Shown here: piece by piece, positions 16,672 through 25,092 of the stretch
Numbering within the stretch: position 1 is the first letter of the stretch
How the letters are laid out: each line of letters begins with the position of its first letter
Origin: Rhizobiales bacterium YIM 77505
Lineage (GTDB): Bacteria; Pseudomonadota; Alphaproteobacteria; Rhizobiales; Beijerinckiaceae
Length of the DNA stretch: 64,000 bases
Direction: 5' to 3'
Assembly: GCA_000745135.1 (NCBI GenBank)
Contig: JQNH01000001.1
Span: forward strand, 2,728,001-2,792,000
The notes under the pieces: generated by a model
The model's database searches: none
Seen by the model: only the letters and a program-made list of their open reading frames with translations
Told to the model about the DNA's origin: nothing
Made by a program: the position numbers and the translations under genes

Positions 16672-16707
16672 CAAGAAAGCCGCCGCTCCGGCCTGGACGC
16701 GGCGGCT
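16672..16707 (-). terminator. Terminator of the YdcH gene (minus strand)
   Basis: AGCCGCCGC (16678-16686) and GCGGCGGCT (16699-16707) form a 9-bp stem with a 12-nt loop. On the minus strand it is followed by TTCTT. It lies 28 bp past the YdcH stop and probably also stops transcription from the acyl-CoA synthetase gene. Confidence 0.75.
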
Positions 16708-16735
16708 CACGAAAGCAACTCGTGTCGGTCGCGGG

Positions 16736-16921
16736 CTAATGCACCACGCGATTGCTGGCTTGGCGAAGCTTGGCGATTTCGTCCTTAAGGTGGAGTTTCT
16801 TGCGCTTCAGTTCAACGATCTTGAGGTCATCCACGGAGGGGTGAGCCATGGCGTCCTGAATTTCCCGCTCAAGAGCCTGGTGCTTCCGCTCCAACTCGCT
16901 CAGATGCATCTGCAGCGACAT
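16736..16921 (-). CDS. YdcH family (DUF465) small helical protein
   Basis: A 61-residue protein with the DUF465 pattern: HLSELERKHQALEREIQDA, then LKIVELKRKKLHLKDEIAKLR. It is predicted to be a helical hairpin or coiled coil. The ATG at 16921 has AGGAGGT 8 nt upstream; longer upstream frames lack such a site. Function is unknown. A perfect terminator follows. Confidence 0.85.
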   Translation of the reverse strand: MSLQMHLSELERKHQALEREIQDAMAHPSVDDLKIVELKRKKLHLKDEIAKLRQASNRVVH

Positions 16922-17196
16922 ATGTCGGTACCTCCTGATCAGTCTTCCGACGCCCCGCATTCTGCCATAGGCAGCCTCCAACTCGAAGCAAAATCGAAGC
17001 TGCCGTGCGGATTTCTCCCGACGGAAGCGAGGCCGGAGCTCGGTTTGGTCAGGTCGAGCGGCAAGATGCATGAAATGCGATTTTGGCCGTTCAAGGGCGC
17101 AAGCTCCGCGATGCTCGCGAAGGGCTCCGGACGGGCCATGCTGGAGCGACCGTGACCTCCCGTTGCCCTGCTGCGCCTCTCCTCAGGAGCGATCTC
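16922..17196. other. Spacer between YdcH gene and IS630, no gene seen
   Basis: About 275 bp hold the YdcH ribosome site and presumably its promoter. I see no coding support. Before the IS630 insertion this stretch joined directly to the end of the mannose enzyme gene. Confidence 0.5.
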
Positions 17197-17282
17197 TAGA
17201 GCGCGCTTCGGTTTAGCGGAATTGGATTCCGTTTGAGGTCGGGGTGTGATTCAAGATCCGTGCTGGGGGAGGCCAGCATTGG

Positions 17283-17657
17283 ATGACACGACCCTACTCT
17301 GAGGATTTGCGCGAACGGGCTGTGGCCCGCTACGAGGCGGGCGCGACGACGCGGGCGGTGGCGGCGGCGCTCAGGATCAGCCCGTCCTGCATCTCGAAGT
17401 GGATGAAGCGCAAGCGCGAGACGGGCTCGCTGGCGCCCGACCAAGTCGGCGGCCACAAGAAACCCAAGCTCCGCGGAGAGCTGGCCGAGTGGCTGCGCGA
17501 GCGCTGCCGGTCCGGACCGTTTACGACCCGCGGCTTGGTGATGGAACTGGCCGAACGCGGCATTAAGAGCGACCGCCGCGCCGTCTGGGTCTTCCTGCAC
17601 GCCGAAGGACTGAGCTTCAAAAAAAACCGTGCTGCCGGCCGAGCAGACGCGGCCTGA
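17283..17657 (+). CDS. IS630 transposase, orfA (helix-turn-helix part)
   Basis: The 124-codon frame encodes the DNA-binding half: PYSEDLRERAVARYEAGATT with a helix-turn-helix (TRAVAAALRISPSCISKWMKR) and a second winged-helix segment (RGIKSDRRAVWVFLHAEGL). At GLSFKK an A8 run (17619-17626) is reached, and the family sequence continues in the next frame. The last residues, NRAAGRADAA, are out-of-frame tail. Confidence 0.88.
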   Translation: MTRPYSEDLRERAVARYEAGATTRAVAAALRISPSCISKWMKRKRETGSLAPDQVGGHKKPKLRGELAEWLRERCRSGPFTTRGLVMELAERGIKSDRRAVWVFLHAEGLSFKKNRAAGRADAA

Positions 17658-18225
17658 CATCGCCCGCAGGCGGGCGCGCTGGAAGGCCCATCAGGGCCGC
17701 ATCGATGCAAGGCGGCTCGTCTTCATCGACGAGACATGGGTCAAGACCAATATGGCGCCCCTGCGAGGCTGGGGACCGCGCGGCCAGCGCCTTGCGGCCC
17801 GCGTGCCGCACGGCCACTGGAAGACGCTCACCTTCATCGCCGCGCTTCGCGCCGATCGCATCGATGCTCCCTGGATCATCGACGGCCCGATCAACGGCGA
17901 GCTGTTCACCCTCTATGTCGAGAAGGTGCTCGTTCCGACGCTCGCTCCGGGTGACGTCGTCGTCCTCGACAATCTCGGCAGCCACAAAGGGCAAGCCGCG
18001 CGACGCGCCGTCCGGGCCGCCGGCGCCCATCTTCTGTTCCTGCCCCCCTACAGCCCCGACCTGAACCCGATCGAGCAGCTCTTCGCCAAGCTCAAGCACC
18101 TGATCCGCAGGGCCGAAGCCCGCACCGTCGAGGCCACCTGGCGAAAGCTGGGCGACCTTCTCGAGCTCTTCCCACCCACGGAATGCGCCAACTACCTGAC
18201 AAACGCCGGCTATGCTTCCGTCTAA
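17629..18225 (+). CDS. IS630 transposase, orfB (DDE catalytic part)
   Basis: The 198-codon frame holds the DDE/D core: VFIDETWVKTNM, VVLDNLGSHKG and PDLNPIEQLFAKLKHL, with all three acids present. Joined to orfA at the A-run, the text reads GLSFKKTVLPAEQTRPD, the normal IS630 sequence. Full transposase therefore needs a +1 shift (skipping one A) by ribosome or RNA polymerase slippage. The GTG at 17629 could allow separate initiation, but it has no ribosome site. Confidence 0.9.
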   Translation: MLPAEQTRPDIARRRARWKAHQGRIDARRLVFIDETWVKTNMAPLRGWGPRGQRLAARVPHGHWKTLTFIAALRADRIDAPWIIDGPINGELFTLYVEKVLVPTLAPGDVVVLDNLGSHKGQAARRAVRAAGAHLLFLPPYSPDLNPIEQLFAKLKHLIRRAEARTVEATWRKLGDLLELFPPTECANYLTNAGYASV

Positions 18226-18237
18226 ACAGAGCGTGCT

Positions 18238-19683
18238 CTAGGATCGTCCATAGGCGTCATCCACGCGCACGAGGTCGTCTTCGCCGAGGTAGCTCCCGGA
18301 TTGCACCTCGATGATCTCCAGCGGGATCTTTCCCGGATTCTCCAAGCGGTGGACCACGCCTTGGGGGATGTAGGTCGACTGGTTTTCATGGAGCGTGAAA
18401 ACCCTCTCCCCGCAGGTGATCTTCGCCGTTCCACGCACCACGACCCAATGCTCGGCCCGGTGGTGATGGAGCTGCAACGAGAGCCGCCCTCCGGGCCGGA
18501 CCGTGATCATCTTGACCTGGAAACGGTCGCCCGAGAGCACGCGGCGGTAGGTGCCCCATGGACGGTGGACGGTCGCGTGGGTGCTCGCCTCCTCGTGGCC
18601 GCCGAGCGTCAGATGCTCCATCAGCCGCTTGACTTCCTGGGCCTGCGAGCGATCCGCCACGAGCACGGCGTCGTCTGTTGCGACAATCACCAGGTTTTCG
18701 ACGCCGATGGTCGTCACCAGCTGCTGATCCGCCCTCACGAAAGTGTTGCGGGTGTCTACCGCGAGCGCCCGCCCGAGCAGGACATTGCCCTGCGGGTCGG
18801 CGTCATGCGCCGTATGAATGGCGTCCCAGGCGCCAAGATCGCTCCAGGAAAGCCGTGCCGGCAGCACGACGGCGCGATCCGTCTGCTCCATGATGGCATA
18901 GTCGATCGAGATGGAGCGCATGCGCTCGAAGGCGGCGGCGCCCAGGCGGATGAAATCCGTCTCCTTGGTGGCCGTCGCGAGGGCATCCCGGGCAAGGCTC
19001 AAGAGCTCCGGCTGGTGCCTCTCGGCCTCGGCCAGCAGAGTCGACGCCATGAACAGGAAGATGCCTGAGTTCCAGGCGAAGCGGCCGGAGGCCACCATGT
19101 GGGCGGCGGTGGCTGCGTCAGGCTTCTCCACGAAACGCTTCACGCGCTTGACGGGGCTCTCGGGAGAGGGCACCGCCTCCTCGCCCACCTCGATATAGCC
19201 GTAGCCGGTCTCGGGACGCTCCGGCGTAATGCCGAAGAGGCAGATATGTCCGGCGAGCGCCGCCGGTGCCGCGGTCAGGATCGCCTCGCGGAAGACTCCC
19301 GCGTCCTTGATCAGGTGGTCGGCCGGAAGCAGCAGGACCAGCCCCTGCGGGTCTCTTTCAGCGACAATCAGGCTGGCGATGAAGGCGACAGGCGCCGTGT
19401 TGCGGCCGACCGGCTCCAGGATCAACGGCGTGGTCGCGGCGAGCTGGCCGGCTGTCTGGTCGGCCACGATGAAGCGGTGCGTCTCGCTGCAGACGATCAG
19501 GGGCTGGGCGAACTCGGCAGCATTGACGCGGGCGACGGTGTCCTGGAGCAGCGTGCGATTCCCGACGAGGCGGTGATATTGCTTGGGCAAGCTGGAGCGC
19601 GAGACCGGCCACAGCCGCGTTCCCGCCCCGCCGCACATGATGACGGGCGTGATCGCCTGCTTGCCCACGGCCACCGGAACCAT
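18238..19683 (-). CDS. manC: Mannose-1-phosphate guanylyltransferase / mannose-6-phosphate isomerase
   Basis: A 481-residue bifunctional enzyme that makes GDP-mannose precursors for surface polysaccharide. The nucleotidyltransferase half has MCGGAGTRLWPVSRSSLPKQ (about 16-35), LPADHLI and VEKPD. The C-terminal cupin (isomerase) has HRPWGTYRRV and LSLQLHHHRAEHW, which supply the metal-binding histidines. The ATG at 19683 precedes the conserved start. The TAG stop is shared with the right end of the IS630 insertion; the target TA plus the element's first base restore the same codon. No other sugar genes are adjacent. Confidence 0.92.
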   Translation of the reverse strand: MVPVAVGKQAITPVIMCGGAGTRLWPVSRSSLPKQYHRLVGNRTLLQDTVARVNAAEFAQPLIVCSETHRFIVADQTAGQLAATTPLILEPVGRNTAPVAFIASLIVAERDPQGLVLLLPADHLIKDAGVFREAILTAAPAALAGHICLFGITPERPETGYGYIEVGEEAVPSPESPVKRVKRFVEKPDAATAAHMVASGRFAWNSGIFLFMASTLLAEAERHQPELLSLARDALATATKETDFIRLGAAAFERMRSISIDYAIMEQTDRAVVLPARLSWSDLGAWDAIHTAHDADPQGNVLLGRALAVDTRNTFVRADQQLVTTIGVENLVIVATDDAVLVADRSQAQEVKRLMEHLTLGGHEEASTHATVHRPWGTYRRVLSGDRFQVKMITVRPGGRLSLQLHHHRAEHWVVVRGTAKITCGERVFTLHENQSTYIPQGVVHRLENPGKIPLEIIEVQSGSYLGEDDLVRVDDAYGRS

Positions 19684-19834
19684 CGCGCACCCCCGAGCCC
19701 GAGAGCTAGGAGCTATATCCGAGCGACGCAGGCGCCGACCAGTGAGGATGTCCACTGGCTCTCTTGATGATCTCGGCAAGGTGAAGCCGGCTCAGAAACG
19801 CCTGCAGCCCTCGACGGTCCGCTCGGGCCAGGGT

Positions 19835-19871
19835 TGTCACCCATGTCTTAGGTACGTTCCGTCACCCATGT
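19835..19871. repeat. Direct repeat GTCACCCATGT, possible IS-end remnant
   Basis: GTCACCCATGT occurs at 19836-19846 and again at 19861-19871, 25 bp apart. The arrangement recalls the repeated TGTCACCCATGT blocks at the ends of some IS481-type elements. No transposase remains here, and it lies 25 bp from a tRNA gene. Confidence 0.35.
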
Positions 19872-19895
19872 GTCCAGGCCGGACATTTGAACGGG

Positions 19896-19971
19896 TGGTG
19901 CCGCAAGAGGGATTCGAACCCCCGACCCCATCATTACGAATGACGTGCTCTACCAGCTGAGCTATTGCGGC
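19896..19971 (-). tRNA. tRNA-Thr(CGU)
   Basis: The minus strand folds as a 76-nt cloverleaf with encoded CCA. The acceptor is GCCGCAA paired with TTGCGGC, then A and CCA. The D arm is GCTCAGCTGGTAGAGC, the anticodon loop TTCGTAA gives anticodon CGT, and the T loop is GGTTCGAATCC. It reads ACG. Confidence 0.96.
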
Positions 19972-20117
19972 GTTGCGGCCCCAAGAAGAGGGCCAGCGAG
20001 GAGCGGCGCCGTCATAGCGCCGCCTGTCCAGAATGGCAAGGTGAACGGATCCGTGGCGCGGCGCGACCCCACGCCTCGATGTAGGTCCGGCCTCCGAAAA
20101 GGCAATGGTGGCCGAGG

Positions 20118-21779
20118 TCAGCCGAACAGGCGACGGCGGGGGACTCCCTCCTTCTCAGGCTCGAGCCCCGGATCGTCTGGCGGGCGGGCGACCGGGAAGA
20201 TCACGGGTTCGGGCGGGGGCGGCGAGCTCTTTGCGTCCGCGGCCGCCACGGGCTTTGCCTCAGCGATCTTGGCCGGCCGCTCCGCCTCGCCGGGCGAAGC
20301 TGCCGCCGGCGGCAGAGGAGCGGCTGCCACGGTCGGTGGCACGGCGGCCGCCTCCTCGTCCTTAGGCCCAGGGGCCGACGGTTCCGCAGCGCTGACGAGC
20401 TCGACGGCAGGCGCCGGACTTGCCGGCGAGACCGGCAGGCGCGGGGTCTCGTCGAGGTCGGCGGTGACTTCGTCGATGAGGCCTCCAGGAGCTGCGAGGA
20501 GTTCGGGCGGCGTCCGCCATTCGAAAGCGTCGAGGCGCCCGGTCACAGGCGAGACCGGCGCCCAGTGGTCGGACACCACCCCATCGGCGATCCAGGCTGG
20601 ATCGCGCGGGGCGCGCGCCGCCCGGGCGAGCCACTCGCGGACCTGACCTGTCGGCCCGTGCTCCGCCTGTTCGATGTCGGCCATCAGAAGGCAGGCGCGG
20701 ACGGTGGGCTGATCGCGCAGGATGGGCTGGAGGACATCGCGAGCCCGGGCGAACTCCCGGGCCTCGAGCGCCGCCTGCGCCAGGGCGAGCCGCGCCTCCC
20801 GGTGCCAGGACGAGAGCCTGGCCAGGGTCTCGGCGCGATGGAGACGGTCGAGTGCAGAGTCGCCCGGACGCAGATTGAGATACACCTCCGCCAGTTCTGG
20901 ATGGGGCTGCATCTTCCAGGCGGTCTCGACGATGCGCGCGGCGCGCCGCAGATCGCCCCGGCGCGACAGCATGCGGCCCGCCACCGCGGCCGCAGGAACG
21001 AGGTCGGGCGCCAGCTTCACAGCTTCGAGCGCGCTTGCGAGCGCACCGTCCTCGTCATGATCGCGGCGTGCGAGAGCATCGGCGGCGAGCAGCACGGCCC
21101 GATGACGGCGGGCGGTGGTCTTGTCCAACAGCCCAAGGGAGGCCCGGCGCTCCACCGTCGCGAGCGCGCCGCGCCAGTCCCCCTGTGCGCTCTGCGCCTC
21201 GAGCACCGCCTCGTTCGCCCAGGCGACGGCAGGGGCGAGGCGCGCCGCCTCCATGGCGTAGGCGCGCGCAGCGGCAAGATCCCCCCGCCGGCGCGCCTCA
21301 ACGAACAATCCGCGCAAGCCCAGGACGCGGGTCTCCGAGTCCTCCGCCATGCGGCGGAAGGCGGACTCGGCCCCTGACCGGTCGCCCGCGATCTGTGCCG
21401 CCTGAGCTTTCAGGAGGAGCGTCAAGGGCTCCTGTCCGAGCAGGCGCTCGGCCTCGCCGGCGTGTCGCCGCGCCGCTGCGGCATCTCCCGCACCGACGGC
21501 GACCATGCCGCGCGACACGGCGGCATAACCCTTGGCGCGGCGGCGGGCGCGCGAGGCATAGGTCAGGCGCTGCGGCAGGCGCAGGACATAGCGCACCACG
21601 GTCCACAGGATCGACAGGAGGAAGGCGATGCCGACCAGCACGACGACGGCCGCTGCGAGCGGCGCCTCGTAGGCGTTGTTCTGCCAGGTGACCGTGACCG
21701 TTTCCGGGTGATTGGCGAGCCAGACCGCGCCGAAGGAGGCGAGCGCCAAAAGGCCGATGAAGACGAGTGCGCGCCACAT
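20118..21779 (-). CDS. hemY: Heme biosynthesis-associated protein HemY
   Basis: A 553-residue inner-membrane protein with two N-terminal membrane helices (about 4-22 and 40-62) and a conserved HemY N-domain (WLANHPETVTVTWQNNAYEAP). A TPR-rich region (about 85-400) follows, and the C-terminal 130 residues are Pro/Ala-rich. HemY of this type is a scaffold linked to late heme synthesis, not the oxidase of the same name in Gram-positives. The start ATG at 21779 is 16 bp after the stop of the mitofilin-like gene, in the same operon as hemD and hemC. Confidence 0.88.
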   Translation of the reverse strand: MWRALVFIGLLALASFGAVWLANHPETVTVTWQNNAYEAPLAAAVVVLVGIAFLLSILWTVVRYVLRLPQRLTYASRARRRAKGYAAVSRGMVAVGAGDAAAARRHAGEAERLLGQEPLTLLLKAQAAQIAGDRSGAESAFRRMAEDSETRVLGLRGLFVEARRRGDLAAARAYAMEAARLAPAVAWANEAVLEAQSAQGDWRGALATVERRASLGLLDKTTARRHRAVLLAADALARRDHDEDGALASALEAVKLAPDLVPAAAVAGRMLSRRGDLRRAARIVETAWKMQPHPELAEVYLNLRPGDSALDRLHRAETLARLSSWHREARLALAQAALEAREFARARDVLQPILRDQPTVRACLLMADIEQAEHGPTGQVREWLARAARAPRDPAWIADGVVSDHWAPVSPVTGRLDAFEWRTPPELLAAPGGLIDEVTADLDETPRLPVSPASPAPAVELVSAAEPSAPGPKDEEAAAVPPTVAAAPLPPAAASPGEAERPAKIAEAKPVAAADAKSSPPPPEPVIFPVARPPDDPGLEPEKEGVPRRRLFG

Positions 21780-21795
21780 CTTGGCCGAGACTCCG

Positions 21796-23223
21796 TTACC
21801 GCGTTGCTGCGTCGAGCGCCGCGAGGGCTTGATTGGAAACGCTCCTGGCCGCCGCCTCCGCGGCCGCTCGCGCCTTGAGCTTGCGGGACCAGTCCTGTGA
21901 CAGGAGCCGCGCCGGCGCCGGCAAGGCATCCCAGGCAGCAGCCGCATCCACGAATGCGCCCCGGGCGAGAGCCTGCTCGATCCGGGCGACGAGCCCAGGC
22001 ACGCTGGTGTCGGTCGGCTCCCCGAGCGGACGCACGGTCACGATGCCTTCCGCCATGCGTTGGAGCTTCTGAAGGAAGCTGTCGGCAGGCGGGCGCGCTG
22101 CGGCGATGATCCGCTCACCCAGAGGCTTGAATTCTTGAGCAAGCCCCGCCGCTGTGGGCGCGCCGGACGCGGCGAAAGGCTCCAGCGCCGCAAGGGCCTC
22201 GGGATTGGCCTGCAGACGGCGCAAAGCGGACAAGGCTTCCATATAGGGTCTGCCGTCGCGCAAGGCGTCGATGACGCGGTCGGCAGCGACCACGCGCAGC
22301 GCCGCGGTGGCCTCCGGGCCGCGCTCGGCGAATTGACGACCGAGCGCGGCAAGACGCTCGGTCTGTTCCGCAAGCTGCTGCCCCAGGGTCGTGACCCGCT
22401 GCGCCTGTTCCGCAAGCTGCGGCGCAAGCGCGGTCAACTGGCGGGCCTGTTCGGCGACCTGCGCCTCCAGCCGCTGCCTTGCCTGGGCCGCGCTTTGGAG
22501 GTCGATGCGGAGTTGCTGCTCGAGGGCCTGGAGCCTTCTCTCGATCGGCTCCAGCGCGGCAGGATCGGGCTGCGTCCCGGCAGGGCCGATGGTGGCCGGC
22601 GGCCGATTCGCCAGTTCCTCAAGCCGCTGCGCGCCGGCGCGGGCCTGCTGCTCGAGGGCAGCGAGGCGATCAGCGAGGCCTGCCTGCGCACGCTCGAAAA
22701 CCATCAGGCGCCGATCCAGCGCGGCGGGATCGACGGTCGTCCCGCTCTGCCGTCGCTCGAGAGCAGCAAGGCGTTCACCGAGATTCGGCGGCGGCGACAG
22801 CCAATACATTCCGGCGGCGGCAAGAGCGGCTGCGCCGACGAGCCCCCCTGCCACGCCTGCTCCGACGAGCGCACCGATGCCGCGGCGGCGTTCCGCCGAC
22901 GGGGCCGCAGCGCTAGGCGGAGGAGGAGGAAGCGCAGGCTCCTTGTCCTCCACGCCGTCGCGGACCCCCGCCTCCACCGGCGCCTCGACGGAGGGCGCGG
23001 CCCCCTCCGCTGGGCTGTCACCAGCCGGCGGCACGCTGTCGGCGGTCGGCGGCGGCGTGGCGCCGGCGCCCTGCGCCTCTACGCCATCCTGGTCGGCGGC
23101 TGGCGTCCTCGGCTCATGCGCAACCGGTTCGGCCCCCACATCCTTGGCGGCAAGGTCGAGCGTCACCGGCTCGCGGCGCGGGCGCTTCTGCGGCGGAACG
23201 GGGTCGGCGTCGGAGACTGTCAC
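21796..23223 (-). CDS. Mitofilin (Mic60)-like inner membrane protein
   Basis: A 475-residue protein with a Pro/Glu-rich cytoplasmic N-terminus (about 1-115), one membrane helix (about 118-141, GAGVAGGLVGAAALAAAGMYW), then a long coiled coil (about 150-310). The C-terminal helical domain (about 320-470, ADRVIDALRDGRPYMEALSAL to the end) is typical of alphaproteobacterial mitofilins. Those proteins are the bacterial relatives of Mic60, which shapes cristae and intracytoplasmic membranes. The GTG at 23223 has AGGAAG upstream. Its place between hemD and hemY is the conserved arrangement. Confidence 0.82.
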   Translation of the reverse strand: MTVSDADPVPPQKRPRREPVTLDLAAKDVGAEPVAHEPRTPAADQDGVEAQGAGATPPPTADSVPPAGDSPAEGAAPSVEAPVEAGVRDGVEDKEPALPPPPPSAAAPSAERRRGIGALVGAGVAGGLVGAAALAAAGMYWLSPPPNLGERLAALERRQSGTTVDPAALDRRLMVFERAQAGLADRLAALEQQARAGAQRLEELANRPPATIGPAGTQPDPAALEPIERRLQALEQQLRIDLQSAAQARQRLEAQVAEQARQLTALAPQLAEQAQRVTTLGQQLAEQTERLAALGRQFAERGPEATAALRVVAADRVIDALRDGRPYMEALSALRRLQANPEALAALEPFAASGAPTAAGLAQEFKPLGERIIAAARPPADSFLQKLQRMAEGIVTVRPLGEPTDTSVPGLVARIEQALARGAFVDAAAAWDALPAPARLLSQDWSRKLKARAAAEAAARSVSNQALAALDAATR

Positions 23224-23383
23224 GTCAATCGAACTTCCTGCGAGCGTCAACGAACGGACCAGCACGCGGTTTCGCACCGTTCCGGCTCCGAACGGCCGGG
23301 TCCCCGCAAAGCGATCGCGTGCGTCGTGCCCTGCTGTAGCACCGCCTGGCCGGATTCGGCAAAGCTGACGGCCGCCCCTCACC

Positions 23384-24088
23384 TCAAGCCCCGTTCTCCA
23401 GGAGCGCGAGGAGGGACGCTTCGTCGGGGCGAGCGGCCACGAAGACGCGGCGCCCGCCCGCCTGCCGCAGAGGGGCGGCGACGTTTGCAGACAGGCACAG
23501 GTGCGGCAGATGAAGGAGTGCCTCGACAAGGCCGCTCGCGCGCACGAGCGTTACGAGCAACGCTGCGCTGCGCGGCGAGTAATGCAGGGCGGCGTCGAGG
23601 GAGCCCTGGCGCAAGGCCTCGGCGAGCGGCTCCGGCAACGCGGCCGCGGCGACGGCCTCATACGCCGTCCAGACGGTCAGGTGATGGGTGGCAGCAAGCG
23701 CCGTGGCGAGTTCGGGCCGGCGGTCGCGGCCAGCCGCATGGAGGAGGTGCGCGCCAGGGGGAACGCGCTCCAGGACAAGACGAGCCAGCGCTGCGGCGTC
23801 CCCTTCGCCAACCGCGAGATTCGTGAAGCCCGCCTCGCGCAGGCAGGAGGCGGTGTGCTCGCCCACCGCAAAGACCGGCACGCCCTGCAGGCGCTCGCCG
23901 CAAGAGGCAAGCATGGGGACAGCATTCGCGCTCGTCACAAGGAGCGCGTCGAAGGCCCCTTCCGGCGGGGCCTCTCCCGTCGGTGCGATGGTGAGAAGCG
24001 GGGCGACGAGCGGTGCATGCCCCAGAGCGCGCAAGCGCTCCGCGGTGCGCTCAGCCTCGTGCTGTGGCCGCGTGACGAGGACGCGCAT
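23384..24088 (-). CDS. hemD: Uroporphyrinogen-III synthase
   Basis: A 234-residue enzyme that closes and inverts hydroxymethylbilane to uroporphyrinogen III. Typical HemD signals are VLVTRPQHEAERTAERL at the start, ALLVTSANAV (about 48), VFAVGEHTA and ALHYSPRSA (about 165). The ATG follows the hemC stop by 3 bp, so the two are translationally linked. A 160-bp spacer separates it from the mitofilin-like gene. Confidence 0.92.
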   Translation of the reverse strand: MRVLVTRPQHEAERTAERLRALGHAPLVAPLLTIAPTGEAPPEGAFDALLVTSANAVPMLASCGERLQGVPVFAVGEHTASCLREAGFTNLAVGEGDAAALARLVLERVPPGAHLLHAAGRDRRPELATALAATHHLTVWTAYEAVAAAALPEPLAEALRQGSLDAALHYSPRSAALLVTLVRASGLVEALLHLPHLCLSANVAAPLRQAGGRRVFVAARPDEASLLALLENGA

Positions 24089-24091
24089 GAG

Positions 24092-25015
24092 TCATGGCGC
24101 CAGAAAGCCGACGGGAAGGCGCGAGCGCAGGTCAAGCCCGGCCTCGCGGCCGAGCCGCTCGGCGTCGGCGGGCGCGCCCGCGATCGTCGCCGCAATGCTC
24201 TCGCTACCATCGGGGCGCAGGACGAGGCCTCGGAACACGAGCTGCTCGCCCTCAAGGGAGGCATGTCCCGCGATGGGAGTGCGGCAGGAGCCGTCGAGGA
24301 CGGACAGGAACGCCCGCTCGGCTGCGAGCGCCTGCCCCGTTGCCGCATCGGTGATCGTGGAGACGCTTTCGAGGACGGCTTCATCCCCGGCCCGGATCAC
24401 GAGCGCAATGGCGCCCTGACCGACGGCGGGCAGGAACTCGTGCGCATCGAGGATGGCAGCAGCACGGTCGAGGAGCCCGAGGCGCTTCAGGCCGGCGACG
24501 GCAAGGAGAGTCGCCGCTACCTCGCCCCGCTCGATCTTGGCAAGCCGCGTGCCGACATTGCCGCGCAGGAGCGTGACCGCAACATCCGGGCGGGCCCGCT
24601 TCACCATGGCCTGTCGGCGCAAGGATGCGGAGCCGACGACGGCGCCGGCAGGCAGTTCCCGAAGGCTTTTCGCCTGTCGACTGATGAAGGCGTCGCGCAC
24701 GTCCTCCCGGGGAAGATAGCCGGCGATGAGCAGGCCCTTCGGCAAGGTCGTCGGCAGATCCTTGGCCGAATGAACGGCAAGATCGATCGCCCCCTCCAGG
24801 AGCGCGACGTCGAGTTCCTTCGTGAACAGCCCCTTGCCGCCGGCCTCCGACAGTGGCCGGTCCTGGATGGCGTCTCCGGTCGTCTTGATGATGCTGAGCG
24901 GCAGCCGAGCCTTGTCGAGCCCAAGGACGGCAGCGAGCCGGTCCTGCGTTTCATGCGCCTGCGCCAAGGCCAGCGGACTGCCGCGGGTACCGATCACCAG
25001 GGCTGAGCCATGCAT
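24092..25015 (-). CDS. hemC: Hydroxymethylbilane synthase (porphobilinogen deaminase)
   Basis: A 307-residue enzyme that polymerises four porphobilinogens. It has IGTRGSPLALAQAHE at the N-terminus, HSAKDLPTTLP (about 80-90), the arginine-rich GSASLRRQAMVKRARPDV (about 125-142) and LRGNVGTRLAKI. The dipyrromethane-cofactor cysteine is in GSCRTPIAGHA (about 240). It starts at the ATG at 25015; upstream codons run into the tRNA-His gene. It is first of hemC-hemD-mitofilin-hemY. Confidence 0.96.
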   Translation of the reverse strand: MHGSALVIGTRGSPLALAQAHETQDRLAAVLGLDKARLPLSIIKTTGDAIQDRPLSEAGGKGLFTKELDVALLEGAIDLAVHSAKDLPTTLPKGLLIAGYLPREDVRDAFISRQAKSLRELPAGAVVGSASLRRQAMVKRARPDVAVTLLRGNVGTRLAKIERGEVAATLLAVAGLKRLGLLDRAAAILDAHEFLPAVGQGAIALVIRAGDEAVLESVSTITDAATGQALAAERAFLSVLDGSCRTPIAGHASLEGEQLVFRGLVLRPDGSESIAATIAGAPADAERLGREAGLDLRSRLPVGFLAP

Positions 25016-25092
25016 TCGGAGAACCTTGGCGCGTGAGCGCCGCGCGCGGAAGCCTTGCCAATGCCGCGCGATCAGCTTCGAAGGATTGCAGA

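Larger units (their letters stand above)
17199..18238 (+). mobile_element. Complete IS630-family insertion sequence, 1040 bp
   Basis: The imperfect terminal inverted repeats begin GAGCGCGCTTCGGTTTAG on the left; the right end, read inward, begins GAGCACGCTCTGTTTAGACG. A TA dinucleotide flanks each side (17197-17198 and 18239-18240), the target duplication of the IS630/Tc1-mariner group. It carries an orfA/orfB transposase with a frameshift run. The insertion hit the TAG stop codon of the neighbouring mannose enzyme gene and regenerated it. Confidence 0.92.
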
